Origin: Tyto alba | Lineage: Eukaryota; Chordata; Aves; Strigiformes; Tytonidae | NCBI RefSeq assembly: GCF_018691265.1 | Contig: NW_024881296.1 | Coordinates: forward strand, 4,805,427 to 4,869,426 | Direction of reading: 5' to 3' | DNA length: 64,000 bases | Notes under the pieces: model-generated | What the model was told of the DNA's origin: nothing | The model's input: only the letters and a program-made list of their open reading frames with translations | Database searches by the model: none | Program-made: the position numbers and the translations under genes | In this document: piece after piece, positions 51,321 through 64,000 of the stretch | Layout of the letters: each line of letters starts with the position of its first letter | Position numbering within the stretch: the stretch's first letter is position 1

Positions 51321-54300
51321 GAAGGGAGGCGGGCGGAGGAGGGAGGGCAGGAGTAGGAGGGGGCGGGAGGAGCCCTTTCCAGCAAATAAGTGGTCGCTCT
51401 GTCTACGGCTGGGGACGGCGAAAACAGTTTTTAAAGGATCTCTGTGCAGCGATGTCTCTATATGTTTAAATAAAGCCATTGTTTGGGTAGCGGATTGAAC
51501 GCAGGCGGGGTCCCGTTATCCCTAGCAGCCCTTTCTCCCCTCCCCGAGGAAAGGAGGGTGCTTCCCAACAAATTACGAGCCTGCCTCTCCTGCGTACAGC
51601 TCTCACCGGCCTGGAGCACGACCGAGATGCTCAAAACGTCAGGCACCGTTCGAGGGATGAATGAAAAGGGGGTTGGAAGAGGAGCGCGAACCCCGGCTCC
51701 AGGTGCTGTGGCTGGGGAGGGCAGAGTGCGGGGCGCGGGGAGAGGTGCCGCCTCGGCCAGGCCCCTAGCCGTGTGGCCCCAACAGGAATCTGATGCGAAG
51801 ATAAATCAGGGATGACAGCTGAGAGTTTGTGAACTGAAAATAACCATCCTTAGAAGAAAGAAACCAGCAGTGGGAAATCCCCCATCTGTTTTGTTTACTC
51901 TACATACGCTTAGCGTGGATGTAGCAGTGGTTTATTTTCATAGTGAAGAGATTATATGTAAGAGTGATTTCACGGCTTTTTTATTATTATTCATCAATCT
52001 TGTTTAAAAGCCACATCTGTATTAACTTCCATTCCATAAGCAGATCCTAATTTTTCGTTTGTTTTAAAATGAGAGCTGGATGTTTCGGAGCAGCTGTTTA
52101 TAAAATGCAACACTAACCGGTGTCAAATGAAAAAAGGAACAGAGAGAACGGATTAAATGCATCCCCTCTCATCATAATATTTCTTAGGAAATGATGCTCA
52201 TTTTGTGACAGTGGGTAGGAATGGATTTTCTAGTTTCGGGTTTTGCTTTTGCCAGATTATTAAAACTGTTGATGCATAAAAGGGGAGGAATGGGGACAGA
52301 GAGAATGAATATAGGAAAGGTTCCATTTTTTTCAGTCTTTCTTTGCTCTGCCATTTTCTTTCTTGTGTCATGCCTAGCCATTCTCATGTCAAGCTGAGGG
52401 GAGAAAAAAGTCCCAAGGGGTTTAAAGATTTGGAATTCCCCAGTTCAAGGTAGAAAGGGGCAGGTTTGTCATCTGGCGCATAAAAGAAAGAGCCCTGACC
52501 CACATAAACCTGCCTGTCTTCTGTCTAGATATCTTTTTCTCTCATGTGACCTCTGTGCTGAGATTGAGAGTTTATTGACTGACTGCGTTTGGGCTACCTC
52601 CAGCCAGAAACCTCAGCAGTGCAAGGCGTGTTCTGAAACACCACTGATTTCACAGCTACATTATGCTACTATATCACAAGAAAAAAGCTGTGGGTGAAAC
52701 GCTTTTATTTGCTTAGTCTCTGTTCTCTGCTCTACCATCTGTCAGCAGCAGGAGTAGAGGGATGCTAAAGATTTCTTGCAGATCTATAGGTGAATCCACG
52801 GCACAGATTTAAAGTCTGTGCTGGAAGCTATAATCCTAAAGGTAATTAGGAAGGCACAGTAGCTTTTTCCCTGGACTTTTGCTTCCCTTCTTTACCTGTG
52901 CTGTGTGTAAGGTGACAGTGATCGTAACGTGTAATGGTTGTACTGGGTCTGAGACATCTAAGCAAAACTGGGCATAACAGACAAGAAGTGGTAGAAAAAA
53001 TGAAAGGGTTTGAACACCAAACCCAACCAGCTCCCCTTTATAACTGCTTTTTATCCAGGGCTTACAACTTCCACAGTTCTGATACATTTCCATTTTGACC
53101 ATTACTCTAGAGTTTATGGAAAATCCTAGGATTGTTTGCGCTTGACTACAGAGGGAAATGTCAAGAAAGAAACCACCTCTGAAGTACAACCACTCTCTTT
53201 CAAACTAGACTTTACTTTTCCTCTCCACAAACCTGATCTGGCCTCAGAGCATATTTCCATAAGAGATGACATTTGCAGTGGCGGTGAAAAAATGATCTGG
53301 TCTTTTCCGTACTGTAGTGTGGCTTGTAATTCATTGAACATCTTTTTCCACCTACTTTGGAAGTTTGTCTGAAGCGTTTATGCCCAGGAATGCTACGGCT
53401 TTGAGGGAAGGGGGAGCTGCTTGGCCCGGTGCACCCATTTACCTATCCTGCTGATCACAGAACAGCTCCTGTTTCCAAGAACTTGTGGAGTTTGAATACA
53501 GAAAATTTCATGCCCATGGCACCAGAGGCTGCTGATAGAACTAGCACCTACTGTAACGGTACTCAATGCTCTGATGGGTTTAGGTTGCAGAGCACAGATT
53601 TTCCTCCTTATGACAAATACTTATCTATATAACTGTGAGTGCGCTCTTGACGATGGAGATGAATAGTCAAAACACCACTGTCATCCTTACTGCTTCAGGG
53701 GCCAGAACAGAAGCTGATCTGGGCACTGAAAAATGCCACTGAGCTTAAGCTGGCTGACCTTGGGCACCCCGACTCTTGCTGAGGAACAGATCACACCGAG
53801 TCGATCCCACTAATTTTCATGAAGCTATTCATAAAGCACTGTTCGGTCTGAGCCTGATAGAATCAGGCCTTTACTATGTTTTGTAATCAAGCCAGTTTCA
53901 TAGTGGAGATGATCCCTATGATTTTTCATCTTTTTATGTTCAGATGAGCCTTTAATCTATTAGAGCTGTAACGGTGTATGGATAACCTAGAAACCCTGTT
54001 CTGGCAGTCCTGGCTTTGATCTTTATTTTCAGTATCACTAGTATCATCCCCTAAAACTATTTACCCTCTGTAAGAACTTATTAACATCTTTTATATCCCT
54101 CCCAACAGGAAAAAAAGCTAATGAAGTTTATTTATAAATTTATATAAAAAAGAGATAAGGCAGGCTGCAGTACAACTCCTCAGTAAGGAGAGAGATTTGG
54201 TTCATCTTTTTGCTTCTCTTGTTTTATTGCTTATGGCTTCTCCTGCTCATTGTTCCTTTTTGGGAGGTTTTTTGGTTGTTTTCCCATTCCTTTTCTTGTA

Positions 54301-57300
54301 CCTTTCTGTATTTTATATTACCCTCACACATTAACCCCTTTCCAATTAGTTTTCCCTCTTTCTTTTCTCATTTTATTCCTGTAGCTGTCCACTGAAGTCA
54401 CTTCACTTTTCTTCAGTTTTCTTCTTTTACCACTGCTGCTTCCCCACAGGGAACTTTTTGGTTCCAGTATTCCAGTGTCAGTGTCACTAACAGGCATCAC
54501 TCCAAGCGCACATCCTCTCGTTTGAAGGGAACAGAGGTAAAAAAAAAGGGATCTTATCTCCACAGTGGTTATTCCATTGCCAAAAGGAGAACAGAGGGAG
54601 AGCTCACAAGAGCAGAGAAGACAAAATGTACCTGGGCTAATGCCAGCAGTGTGTGTGGTGGTGTAAGGCGGAGTCTCGCTGGCTCACTGTGGGACACGGG
54701 GTGCTCAGTTAGCAGCAGAGGATGCCCTCAGCAACTGCTGCGGACAACGCAGCTGCAGCTGCTGGTCATCTCTGAATTTTAGGCTGGAGTACTACCCAGT
54801 GGCCGAGTGTTTTGGTACACACAGCCCCCCCAACACGCACCTTGGTACTGCTCTTACGCATAACAGACACCACACCACACTGTAATTTCTCCTCTCTGCT
54901 TGTTCTTCATCACTTTCTTCTTTACCCAGACTCTTCTTCCCAACATTACCAGCTCCAGTTGATGCTGGTGTTGCATGTTGTTTGAGGGATGATGTAGCAA
55001 AGAGGCATTGGAGGGAAGGCTTCCACCCTGGCTTAGTGGAAAAGCTGATGTATATGGTCTGTGGGGAAGGGCAGCTTTGGATATGGTAGCTATGTGCTAC
55101 CCCTTTCCCTTCTTTCCTTGGTTTTGTAGATTTGCATTAGGTATATTATGCAGGCGTAACAGGTTTGAAATCGGCTTGGTGGGGTTTTGGTTTTTTTTTT
55201 GAGCGTGCATTCAAGTAGCCATTATGTTATTTAGGGTTCTCAAATGTTTGCACATTGATCTGTTCATGAAAGGAACGAAGGCAGAGCTTGGCAGGAGCCC
55301 AGAAGAGTGCCACGGAAGCATGGCTGCTGATAAAAAGCTTATCTGTTGGCTAGCAGAAGACTGTATCTGTAATGGAAATGCAGTTACTTATTGAATTTTC
55401 TCTGTCAGAGGAGTAAATCTGCCATAAAAAATATAATTCACAGCAGAGGACAATTCTACAGAATGGAATTTTATTCAGACTGTCTGCTGAGTATATGCTT
55501 GTTATGATGGTTAAATGGCAAAAAAATAATGCTTGATCCTAAACATTGCTTGAAAAATACTCACACTTCTAAATCTATTTCAGCAATCTATGAATGAAAT
55601 TCGATGCAGAGGAAAATACTGCTTTAAACATATATGCCAAGAAAAAGTGGTAGATTGGCACAGACAAATTTCAGTAAGAGGTCAGTTTCAACACTTCTTA
55701 ACAAATTTGTACTGAAAAGAAAGCACAAAAGGCACTAGCCTACAGTCAGGACTCTTGAAAAATAAGATCTCATGTTTCTGTGATGTTGTAAAAATACCTT
55801 GGCCTTAGAGCCACTGGAATTACTCCAGGGATGTCTTGGCTTTTCTGCTGTGCGAAGAGCCTGGTCTTTGTTGCTGCTCCCACAGCGGAGTGAGATCCTT
55901 TCCTTTGCTGCTGCAGTTCAGCCTGCAGGCAGCATCCTCAGAAGACTGCTCGCTCTTTTGAGAGGCGAGAGGCCAAGAGCACTGGACCCTGAGCAGCTGC
56001 ATGTAAAGGAGAGCAGGAAATGGCACCCTGCTTTGGACTCGTTTCAGAACACCATGGGCAATGGGATCATGGTCAGCATCTTCACAGTACGATTATTATA
56101 GAGAACTCTTGTCGCGTTAGCTGCCCTTTTTTTAAAGTATGTGTGTAAACTTCTCACAAAGTTAATTTGATTTCAGTGGTATTATGGCAGAGATTGAGTT
56201 ACGGCTCCTCATTTTGTTCCCTGTGCCCACCTGCAGAGAGGGCTGTAGGAAGCTGTCCTGAGCGTGGACTTGCAGTCTGTCTCAACCCCCTGCAGCCATC
56301 CTGCTGCCGTTCCCTGCTCTCCCCTGCTGTCTCCATGGACATCCCATTCATGCCTGTAAGGAAAATAAGTTTATCTGTTTTTTTAAGAAACTACCCGAGG
56401 ATTGTATAAAATCCAGACCTGTCCAAATATTCTCTTTTGGCGGAAAGACTGGAAGGAGGTAAGAAAAAGTAATGGCATGCTAAGTATTAGAGGGATGGGA
56501 AGGAACTGAGTAGAGGGACAAACACCCCCAGCAAAAACAAAGGAAGAGCAAGTAATCTTAACACGGAAGTGCCAGTGTTACTTAGGAGCACAGAATGGGC
56601 TGAAAGAAAACAGACATCTGGAAAATAAGCTAGACTGGGTTAGGTACTTGTATATACAATTGTAAAGTGGAAGTAAATTGCCACCATGTGGCAATCTCTC
56701 CACACGTAAAGAAAACCCTTACATGAAGGGAGTAGTGAATTTTTGTCCTTGAAAGGGCAGGCAGTATTCTGTGAACTGGGCTAGGGAGCTGATCCATTTA
56801 CGACTCACTGAGAAAGGTCTTTTATCAAGGGAGGCCCAAGTAGCTTTTCTACAGCTTTACTACACATGCGAAAAGATAAAAAGTGCTATTGTTCTTTAGC
56901 AAAAGACAACTAGTGACAAATTTTCCCTGAGCCATGAAGGATCTATAAATTCCCTAAGAAATGGGCTTTGTTTTTCTATTTTGTAAGCAGCTCGAGATCA
57001 GAACCTCCCACAGGGTCTCCAGAAACCATGCCCTGAATGCACATTTGAAAGATCAGGACACCTGTGAAACCAGCCTTGGCTGTAGCTACTGGGACAAAAT
57101 TTACATGGAGTTCTAGTGGGTTTGACCAAAGCCTCCTCTATGTATTGATTGCAGTGTCGCCCAGGAGCATTGAAAATCAAGAGACTTGGAAGCTGCATGG
57201 AGAAACAAGAGGTAGAAGCCAAGAAAACGGGATCACTGGGGAGAAGTGTAGAAGTTGATAATTGCGAGTGAGGCCAGATTGACAAGTTGCAGAAACGGGG

Positions 57301-60300
57301 GCTGCCTTGCGCTTCCTCTTCTCTTTTCAGCTTGGTTTCTGTTTAGTAAACAAGAACTCCTACATGGCTATGCACCAGAGAATCGAGGCAGGAGAGGCCT
57401 CTTAGGAGCATGGGGGCTCGTGTCCTGCCAGTTAGCAATGAGACAAGCACTGTAATCTGGCATAGATCTGTGTCACCGCTGTAAAGGGAGGTCATTCCTG
57501 CTACCACCCCTAGCTGCCCATTCTCATCTCTGCTCCTGCGCTCACGGAAGCTTTCACACAGCCACAAGACTTAATGCAGCCCAGGACAGTTAGTTTTCAG
57601 CATCAGCATCTTGATTCAGAGATGCCCGTGCCTACACAAGGACAGGAGTGGGGAGGAGTGGCCCCTTGCAGCGCCACTGGGAATTTGTACCAGATCCAAA
57701 GAGCAACGTCCGTGGCCTGAGACATCACCATCAGTCAGGAGGGGAGGAAAGTCCACAAGATGCCAAGCTTTATATACCTTTTTTCATCAACCTCACCTAC
57801 CCTAGATTTATGCGTCTCTCTCCAGCAGTTCATTGAGCTGCCCAGTAGGAGGGATAAAACAGACGTCAGCCATATCAATCACACTTGTACCAGCAATGTA
57901 TTTTATTGCTTCGTTTAGCATTACATTTTCTGATTTGAAAAACAATTTATTTCTGCCTTTGTCCTCTCTTTCCCTTTGAAACATTTTTCTTTCATCTATG
58001 CTAGTGTCTTTTTGTATTCTTTTTAAGTACAGAAATTCTGCTTCCCTCTTCCTTATGTTGCTTTCCCTTATTACTCTTCACTCCCTCCTTGTTGCAGAGA
58101 AACTCCCTTGCTCCTACACCCTCCCCTCCTGACACCCACCACAGCCTTTCTGCCCTTCTCCCACCACTGGTCTCACAGACAGACTCCTCCTCCTTCCAAT
58201 ACTCCACCTGTTCCTCACCTCACACCGAGCCCAGCCCCAGGTGCACCTTTGTCTCCTGCGTGGACAAGAGGGAAGTGGTCTGAAGAACGTTTCCTACACA
58301 AAGAGGTGGGGTTTATCCTGTCAGTCCTCTGTACTGGATATAGCAAGAAACCCTCATTCAGGAGAAGATTTGCTTGCCCGTCCCTTGGGCACTGAAGGAT
58401 CACGCTTTTCCTTCCCTCCCTGCAGGGAAAGGACCATCCAGCTGCTGGGGTACAGTGGTGACCATGAGGTTTTCTTTTTCACATCGCTGTGATACAAGAG
58501 GCAGAGGATCCTCCCTGTGGAGAACCCCTCATGTAAGAGATTTTATTCATCAGTGTGAATTGCCTAATGCCAGCCCCCAAACAGAAGCACGGCAGAGACG
58601 TTTACATGAAGAAAGCAGCATCACGAGACTCCTGTGTGTCTCCGGCAATCTAGGTCATGGAGGGACATGGGAAGCTGACACCACTTAGCCTACTGGGAAG
58701 TACGAACCTAGAAGAAATGCAAGGCCCTTTCTGGTCCAGAGTCAGAAGGTACAGAGACAACTATGAGTCCTACAAAGCACGCCAGACAGTCTGGTCCATC
58801 AGCTTCAAATTCTTGTTTACGTTGATTCTGCACCATTATAATGCCTGATTTCTACAGCCTGAGCTGGTTCTCACCATAGTGTGTACATACCATGAAGTAT
58901 GCATGGAATCAAGTATATTCACTGACTAGTTTCTCTTTATGCTTCCACTATAATCCTGTAGGAATGGCTAATCCACTTTCAGGCCTCCTATTCATTCCTC
59001 AAGTTTCATCCTTTCCCAGTGCACACCACATGGGAAACCAGAATTCCAGAAATCCCACTTGTCCAAAAAACCCCCATCCATTACCGATGCGATTTCAGTT
59101 TTCTTCTTATAATTGCTTTGATACCCACAAAGGCAAATGAAATGGCAATATTTGTGAAATACCCGATCTACTGCATGCATATTTAAAACTGAACCTGTCA
59201 GCACCCCAGCAGCAGAGCGATTAGTCAGAATCTCCCCCCTCAACTTTCCCCTCCTAAGTCTCTTGCTGGGCTCTTGCCTCTGAGTTGATTCCACTTTTAA
59301 TTTTATGTTTCCATCAATAGCAGAGAAGTAAAACAGCTGACGGGGACAGATAAGGGACTTAGCCCACTGCAACCACCATCCAACTCCAAATTGGATTGAC
59401 TGGCTGAGTGCCCCCAAATCCTCCATGGATATGCAATTTAATAGAAAGAAAAAACTCCACACACAAAGAAAAATACACAGAAAATAATAAGGCCACTTTA
59501 TGAAACATAACAGTTTCAGCAATGTGTATATGATTCTAGCCTTCATTCAAACGAAATGTAACATACATGCTCTTACGTTGCCCAAGTAAAAAAGAACCCC
59601 AGATGATTATTTAATTTATTCTTTTAGTAAATGATTTCATTTATAGCAAGCCATTACCCAAGGAAGAACTACAAAAAAAGGCCATGCCACATCAGCCTAA
59701 CGACGAACCTGGTCCACCTTGTCTTTGACAGCAGCCAGTAATGGATACTGAGGGAAGACTACAAAACGGGAGTGCAACAGAACAGATGGGAAAAAAGTGC
59801 TAGGGAGAATTTGTGGAAGAGGAAAAATAGGTTAAGGCGGGTGGAGCAACTAAAATAATTCCCTTAGTTTTGTAGACAGCTGTCTATGTACCGTATCAGT
59901 GCACGCAGGGCTTTACTCCCATGAATGAGTGCACATGGATTTCTGGAGAGGCAGCTCCAAGCAGGAGCGGTGCTTGCAGGGAGCAGCGCTCTGGGTTGTG
60001 CCTGAGTGCTGCCTCACCTGACAGCAGCCGTGCTGATCAGCAGAGCAGCAGGGATTTGGCTGACCATTCATTTTTAACTTTTCATTTTATTTTAACTTGA
60101 GATATTGCTCCTAAGACTCAACCAGTTTTAACTGCAAGCAGAAATTTAGTATCTTCAGAGTATGTGTTAGCATCTTCTGTCATTGTTCAGTTAATGTAAA
60201 GATTAAGATTATAACACTCCTACTGAACTCCTTTGTCCCAGACCAGGCAGATCTCTGCCCTAGTAGTATGCTCTGCTGTCCTAATCTCTCCCTTGCCTTC

Positions 60301-63300
60301 TTTTAAATCAATCCATTTGACTTCACAACTTGCTTTCCCTCGATCTCCTAATAGGATGGTGACCCCATGATCCCTTTCCATGATCTCTGCCTGCAACCTA
60401 ACCTTTCCAGACTGTCAAAGTTTCATTTGCTCCTCACTTCTCTCCCGCTGTGCCAATGGTGTCATCAGTCCCTTTCTACATCTCAAGCTTTCCATTTTCT
60501 TTCATTATTATTCTGCTAGGAAAACTCAGTTTAGTCTATTCACTGCTGAACCACCGCAGTAGTTGCTGAGTAACAAAAAATCAGTGGAACATTACAACAA
60601 TTGCAGTGGCTCATTTAGCAGCACCACAAACGTTTTGCACAAGGAGAGTGCAGTGATTTCCGTTCGCTTCTAATAATTGGAATATCTCTGATTTCAATGC
60701 TGCTGGGTTGGATTTTTTTTTTCTTTCTGATTTCATAGAACTGAGTTCCCGTTCGTGATCTGCGCACAGCTCAGGTCTGCAAGCGAGAGGTGGAGGTTGG
60801 GATCCGTTTCACCCCGAGAACGTGGCGCATCCCACTGCGGGGACCAGCCACCCACCGCTTGGCCTGTGCGGCTCCGGGCAGCTGCCGAGGTCAGACCCGA
60901 CACCCACCCTGCAGGTGGGTCAGGCTGGATGAGGGAAATGGTGTCTCGGGGGACTTTGCCTGCTAAAGCGACAGCAGCACCCCCAGCTAGGGGCTGGAGA
61001 GGTACTGCAGGAGCGAACGCTGGAGGAGACGGGGGCATCATTCTTTTGGCAAAACGTACAGCGGGTCCCCACTCTACTGACCGTCTGCCTGCTTCTGGGC
61101 ATCAGGTTATTTCTGGCCTTGCTGACAGCCGTTTCTGTTCATACTGTGGGTAGCAATGCTAGCTCTGACATTCAGACTTAATTGACCCTCATCCCTCAAG
61201 GACACAGCGCAGAACAAAGAAAGGCTACGCTATAAATACACTGAAATAGGCCACACACCCTTGTCTGGGGAGCCCTTCATCTCTTCTGTCATCATCTTGC
61301 CTGGGGGTTCAGTGAGACTGTGGGGTCTCTGTGGGGCCTCTCCCAGGCGCGTGGCCAGGAGCAGCCACGGGGCTGTGCACCCTTCTTTGGCCCATGTTGC
61401 TGGTCCAGCCCCAGCCCCAGCGAGGGCTCTGGTCCCCCCTGCTACCTCTTGTGTGCTGAAGGATATTCCCCTGGTCTTCCTTGTCTTCTCAAAAATGGTT
61501 AGGAATCCCAGGTGGCTCACTTCGTGGCTTGTCGGGCAGGACAATGTGTTCGACCATTTCTTCAGCAGAAGCCATAATTGTATTTCAATCTAATGTGCAA
61601 CTGCCACCAACAAAGATCTGCTCAGGCAAGAGACATTCTAAGCTAAAACTTGGGTGATATGCAGGTTGGACCCACATGTGGTGGCATCATTGGTGAAGTC
61701 ATTCAAGACAACAGAGATCTCAAAATAGTAGTAGAATTTTTTTACATGCATATAAACCTGTTTATGTGAGTGTATCTACATAAGACATATCTGTTGATCA
61801 GCTCGGAGTAATCTGAGCCTGCTTTTCTGTAGCTCCACCACAACCCAGAGAAGGTGGATGGGAATCAGGGGTGAATAAGGTCTGCAGGAATTCTGGAAGA
61901 GGCTGCTGAAGTGACTCCAGTGAGACCAGAAGGGCACGCACCTTCCAATTGCTTCTTCCTCTTTAATATTTAAAATTTAAAATATTTTTACCAAGCCATT
62001 TGTCAGTCCACTACTAATAATTACAATGAAAATCACAAGATCACTGTAAGTATTAAAGTGTGCTTTTGTGACGTTCTAAGACACTCAGTGGAACAATACT
62101 ATATAATAAGAAATTCAAGCTATTTTTCCTGTGGTTTTTTGTTTGTTTTTTTTTTTTTTTTTTTTACATCTCTATTTAGAAAGTACCATACCTTCAACCT
62201 GGAATATAAAAAAGCGGCTGCGTTCACATTCTAGCAATACAAATACAGCATGACAAACTCTACACATCTGTACACACACACACGCACCCCACACACACCC
62301 CAGCCTGAACTGTTAATAAATATGTATTTTACGTTTAGCCAGTAATGGCTGTTTAAGGTTTCTTTCCAGATGCTCAGGGACGAGTTAAACATCACTTTGA
62401 TTACAGGGTAATGCATTCCCCATATCAAAAGCTAGCAAAAGGAGCTCCTTTGGTAGCAAAAGAGACAGCCAGTGGTGATTAAAACAGGCAACCGTCCTGG
62501 GGAAGTGTTTGAAGTGAACTGCAGACCCTGATCAAAGCACAGCTAATGTAAGCAACACAAGGCTAGTAGGAAGAAATTCTGTCTTTTATTAGACCAGCAC
62601 ACACTATTAGAGAAAACTGGCAACTTCTGATACAAAGGCCTTTCTTCAAGTCTATAATTTGGTCTAATAAAAAGCATCTTGTCTCCCTACCTATGTTGCT
62701 TCTCTTGCATTCGCAGACCACTGCTGAGCCAATACTCCTGCTGCTATGGCAGAGGTAAGGCTTGCTGACAGACACGATTGATGCCACACTGTCTAACAGT
62801 TTAGGGAATTAATCTCAGATCTCACTTATTCCAGTACAGAAATGCATCTCCCAAGGAGAATTTATTTGAATTATTGAAAGAGAGCTCTGTTAGAGGAAGA
62901 AGAAACAAGCAGTTGAAAGACATGTTTGTCAAAACCTAACACTACTGTTACAACAATGGCAAAAACCTGTTTTCCAACATTATGAAGGTTACTGTAGAAC
63001 AAAGCTGCCTGAAGTCTCTGTCTCTACAATCACTCTCTGGATTTGTGCAACTTCATTCCAGTGACTTCAGATATTTGTTTCTTAATCTCTATCTACGCAC
63101 CCCTCTGCCCTACATGATTGTCTGGTTGCCTGCCAAATTGAGACCAAAAAAGCCTTTCTGCCACTTTCTCCCAAGAAGCACAAGAAGCACATCTGCGAGC
63201 AAGCAGAGAGCTGAGAAGAGCACTCTCCAGCTCACATTTGCAAGGGGTTCACTGTTTCTTGGCTCTTCCTCATCTCTCAGCAGCAGCTTCCTCCACCCAA

Positions 63301-64000
63301 AGGACTTGTGACCTCTGCGGGGAAGGAGGCTAAGCTGACGATAAGAACCTCAGCCACATGTGGTACTGCAGAGAGTAGGACAGGGAGGGAGAAGGGAAAG
63401 GTGATTAACTGGGATGAGAATTTCCGCAAAGGCAGCATTTGACAGAGGTGGGCAACAACTTGGAGAAGAGTGAGCCTTGAGTTTGTGTTTGGGCTATATA
63501 AGGACATAAAAAAGATTTTGGAATTGGAATTTATTTATCCTGAACAGCAGTTGGATGCCTTGGAAAACTGTGGGATGGGACTGAACTGGGGGGAGGCAAG
63601 TACAAGTCCTGGGAGGGGAGTGTGGCTCTTCTGTGAGAAACTTGTTTGAAACTGCCTTCCCTTCATGGGGGTGTGCGTGAGGTTCCCCCAGGGGAACGAG
63701 CAAGACAAGCATGGGAGGGGCAAAACATTAAGCCAAGCCTTTATTTTTTTGTGATACTAAAGTGAATCCTTTAGTGAAGCATTTCAATTGAAGGTAATGT
63801 TGAGGCATGCTCCACTTGTAGGTCTGCCAGTTTGCTTCCAAACCGTCTGTTGATCAGGGGAACATTTTCACCAGCCTGCTCCACTGCCAAACAGGCAGAC
63901 AAGCAGGAGTGAGACAGAGTGGCTGACTAATTTCCAAACGTCAAGGCTTGCTGTTAACTCCCTCTCTCCCCCCGGTTTTACAGAGGCAGGCTGCTCATTT
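51321..64000. other. Region upstream of TRIM67, no gene supported
   Basis: I examined the open frames on both strands for the gene expected next in this neighbourhood (FAM89A) and for any other recognisable family and found none. The part 51480-51780 remains GC-rich. Simple repeats are a T20 run (62146-62165) and a CA-rich patch (62269-62300). Regulatory elements or noncoding RNAs cannot be excluded. Confidence 0.5.
62146..62300 (+). repeat. T20 run and nearby CA-rich patch
   Basis: A 20-base T tract at 62146-62165, preceded by short TTTG units, and an imperfect CA repeat at 62269-62300. No retroposon structure is recognised between them. Confidence 0.75.

Noticed and set aside
51321..64000. 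FAM89A or another neighbour of TRIM67 upstream
   Set aside because: None of the open frames on either strand in this region matches it. In human the gene lies far from TRIM67, so it is probably beyond the window.

Overview
This is a vertebrate nuclear window, most likely from a bird. It holds the tail of one housekeeping gene on the plus strand, a young full-length endogenous retrovirus (ERV) on the plus strand, and a complete ten-exon TRIM67 gene on the minus strand. The bird call rests on the envelope, which is of the avian sarcoma/leukosis (alpharetrovirus) type, and on the compact intergenic DNA with few recognisable transposons. The gene order (C1orf131-like gene facing TRIM67, 3' end to 3' end) is the one known from human 1q42 and other amniotes. 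The species cannot be fixed from the sequence alone.

Layout. 1-1692: last two coding exons of a C1orf131-like ribosome-biogenesis gene, with a poly(A) signal at 1874. 1911-2830: intergenic, nothing recognised. 2837-10439: the provirus, with two 469-bp LTRs that differ at 2 positions, a 6-bp target duplication (GGAAGC), a tRNA-Lys-type primer site, gag, a dUTPase-protease pro, pol, env and a polypurine tract. 10446-18870: intergenic DNA plus the probable TRIM67 3' UTR. 18871-50980: TRIM67 coding exons 10 to 1 on the minus strand. They join in frame through nine GT-AG introns into 746 codons with RING, two B-boxes, coiled coil, COS, FN3 and SPRY regions. 49975-51300: CpG island over exon 1 and the promoter. 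51321-64000: DNA upstream of TRIM67 with no gene I can support.

The most notable object is the provirus. Its gag-pro-pol half looks betaretrovirus-like (Lys primer site, dUTPase in pro, gag, pro and pol in three successive -1 frames). Its env transmembrane subunit looks alpharetrovirus-like (fusion peptide internal between cysteines, CX6CC motif). Gag has no glycine at position 2. The coding region is broken at five places: three in gag, one in pol, one in env. Every break sits on a homopolymer or short tandem repeat, and I see no other stop codon inside the reading segments between breaks. With nearly identical LTRs, this suggests recent slippage, copying of an already defective element in trans, or sequencing/assembly indels, rather than long decay. 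TRIM67 next to it is intact.

No working relationship between provirus and host genes can be shown. The element lies in the sense direction of C1orf131, between two gene 3' ends, where it is least likely to break either coding region.
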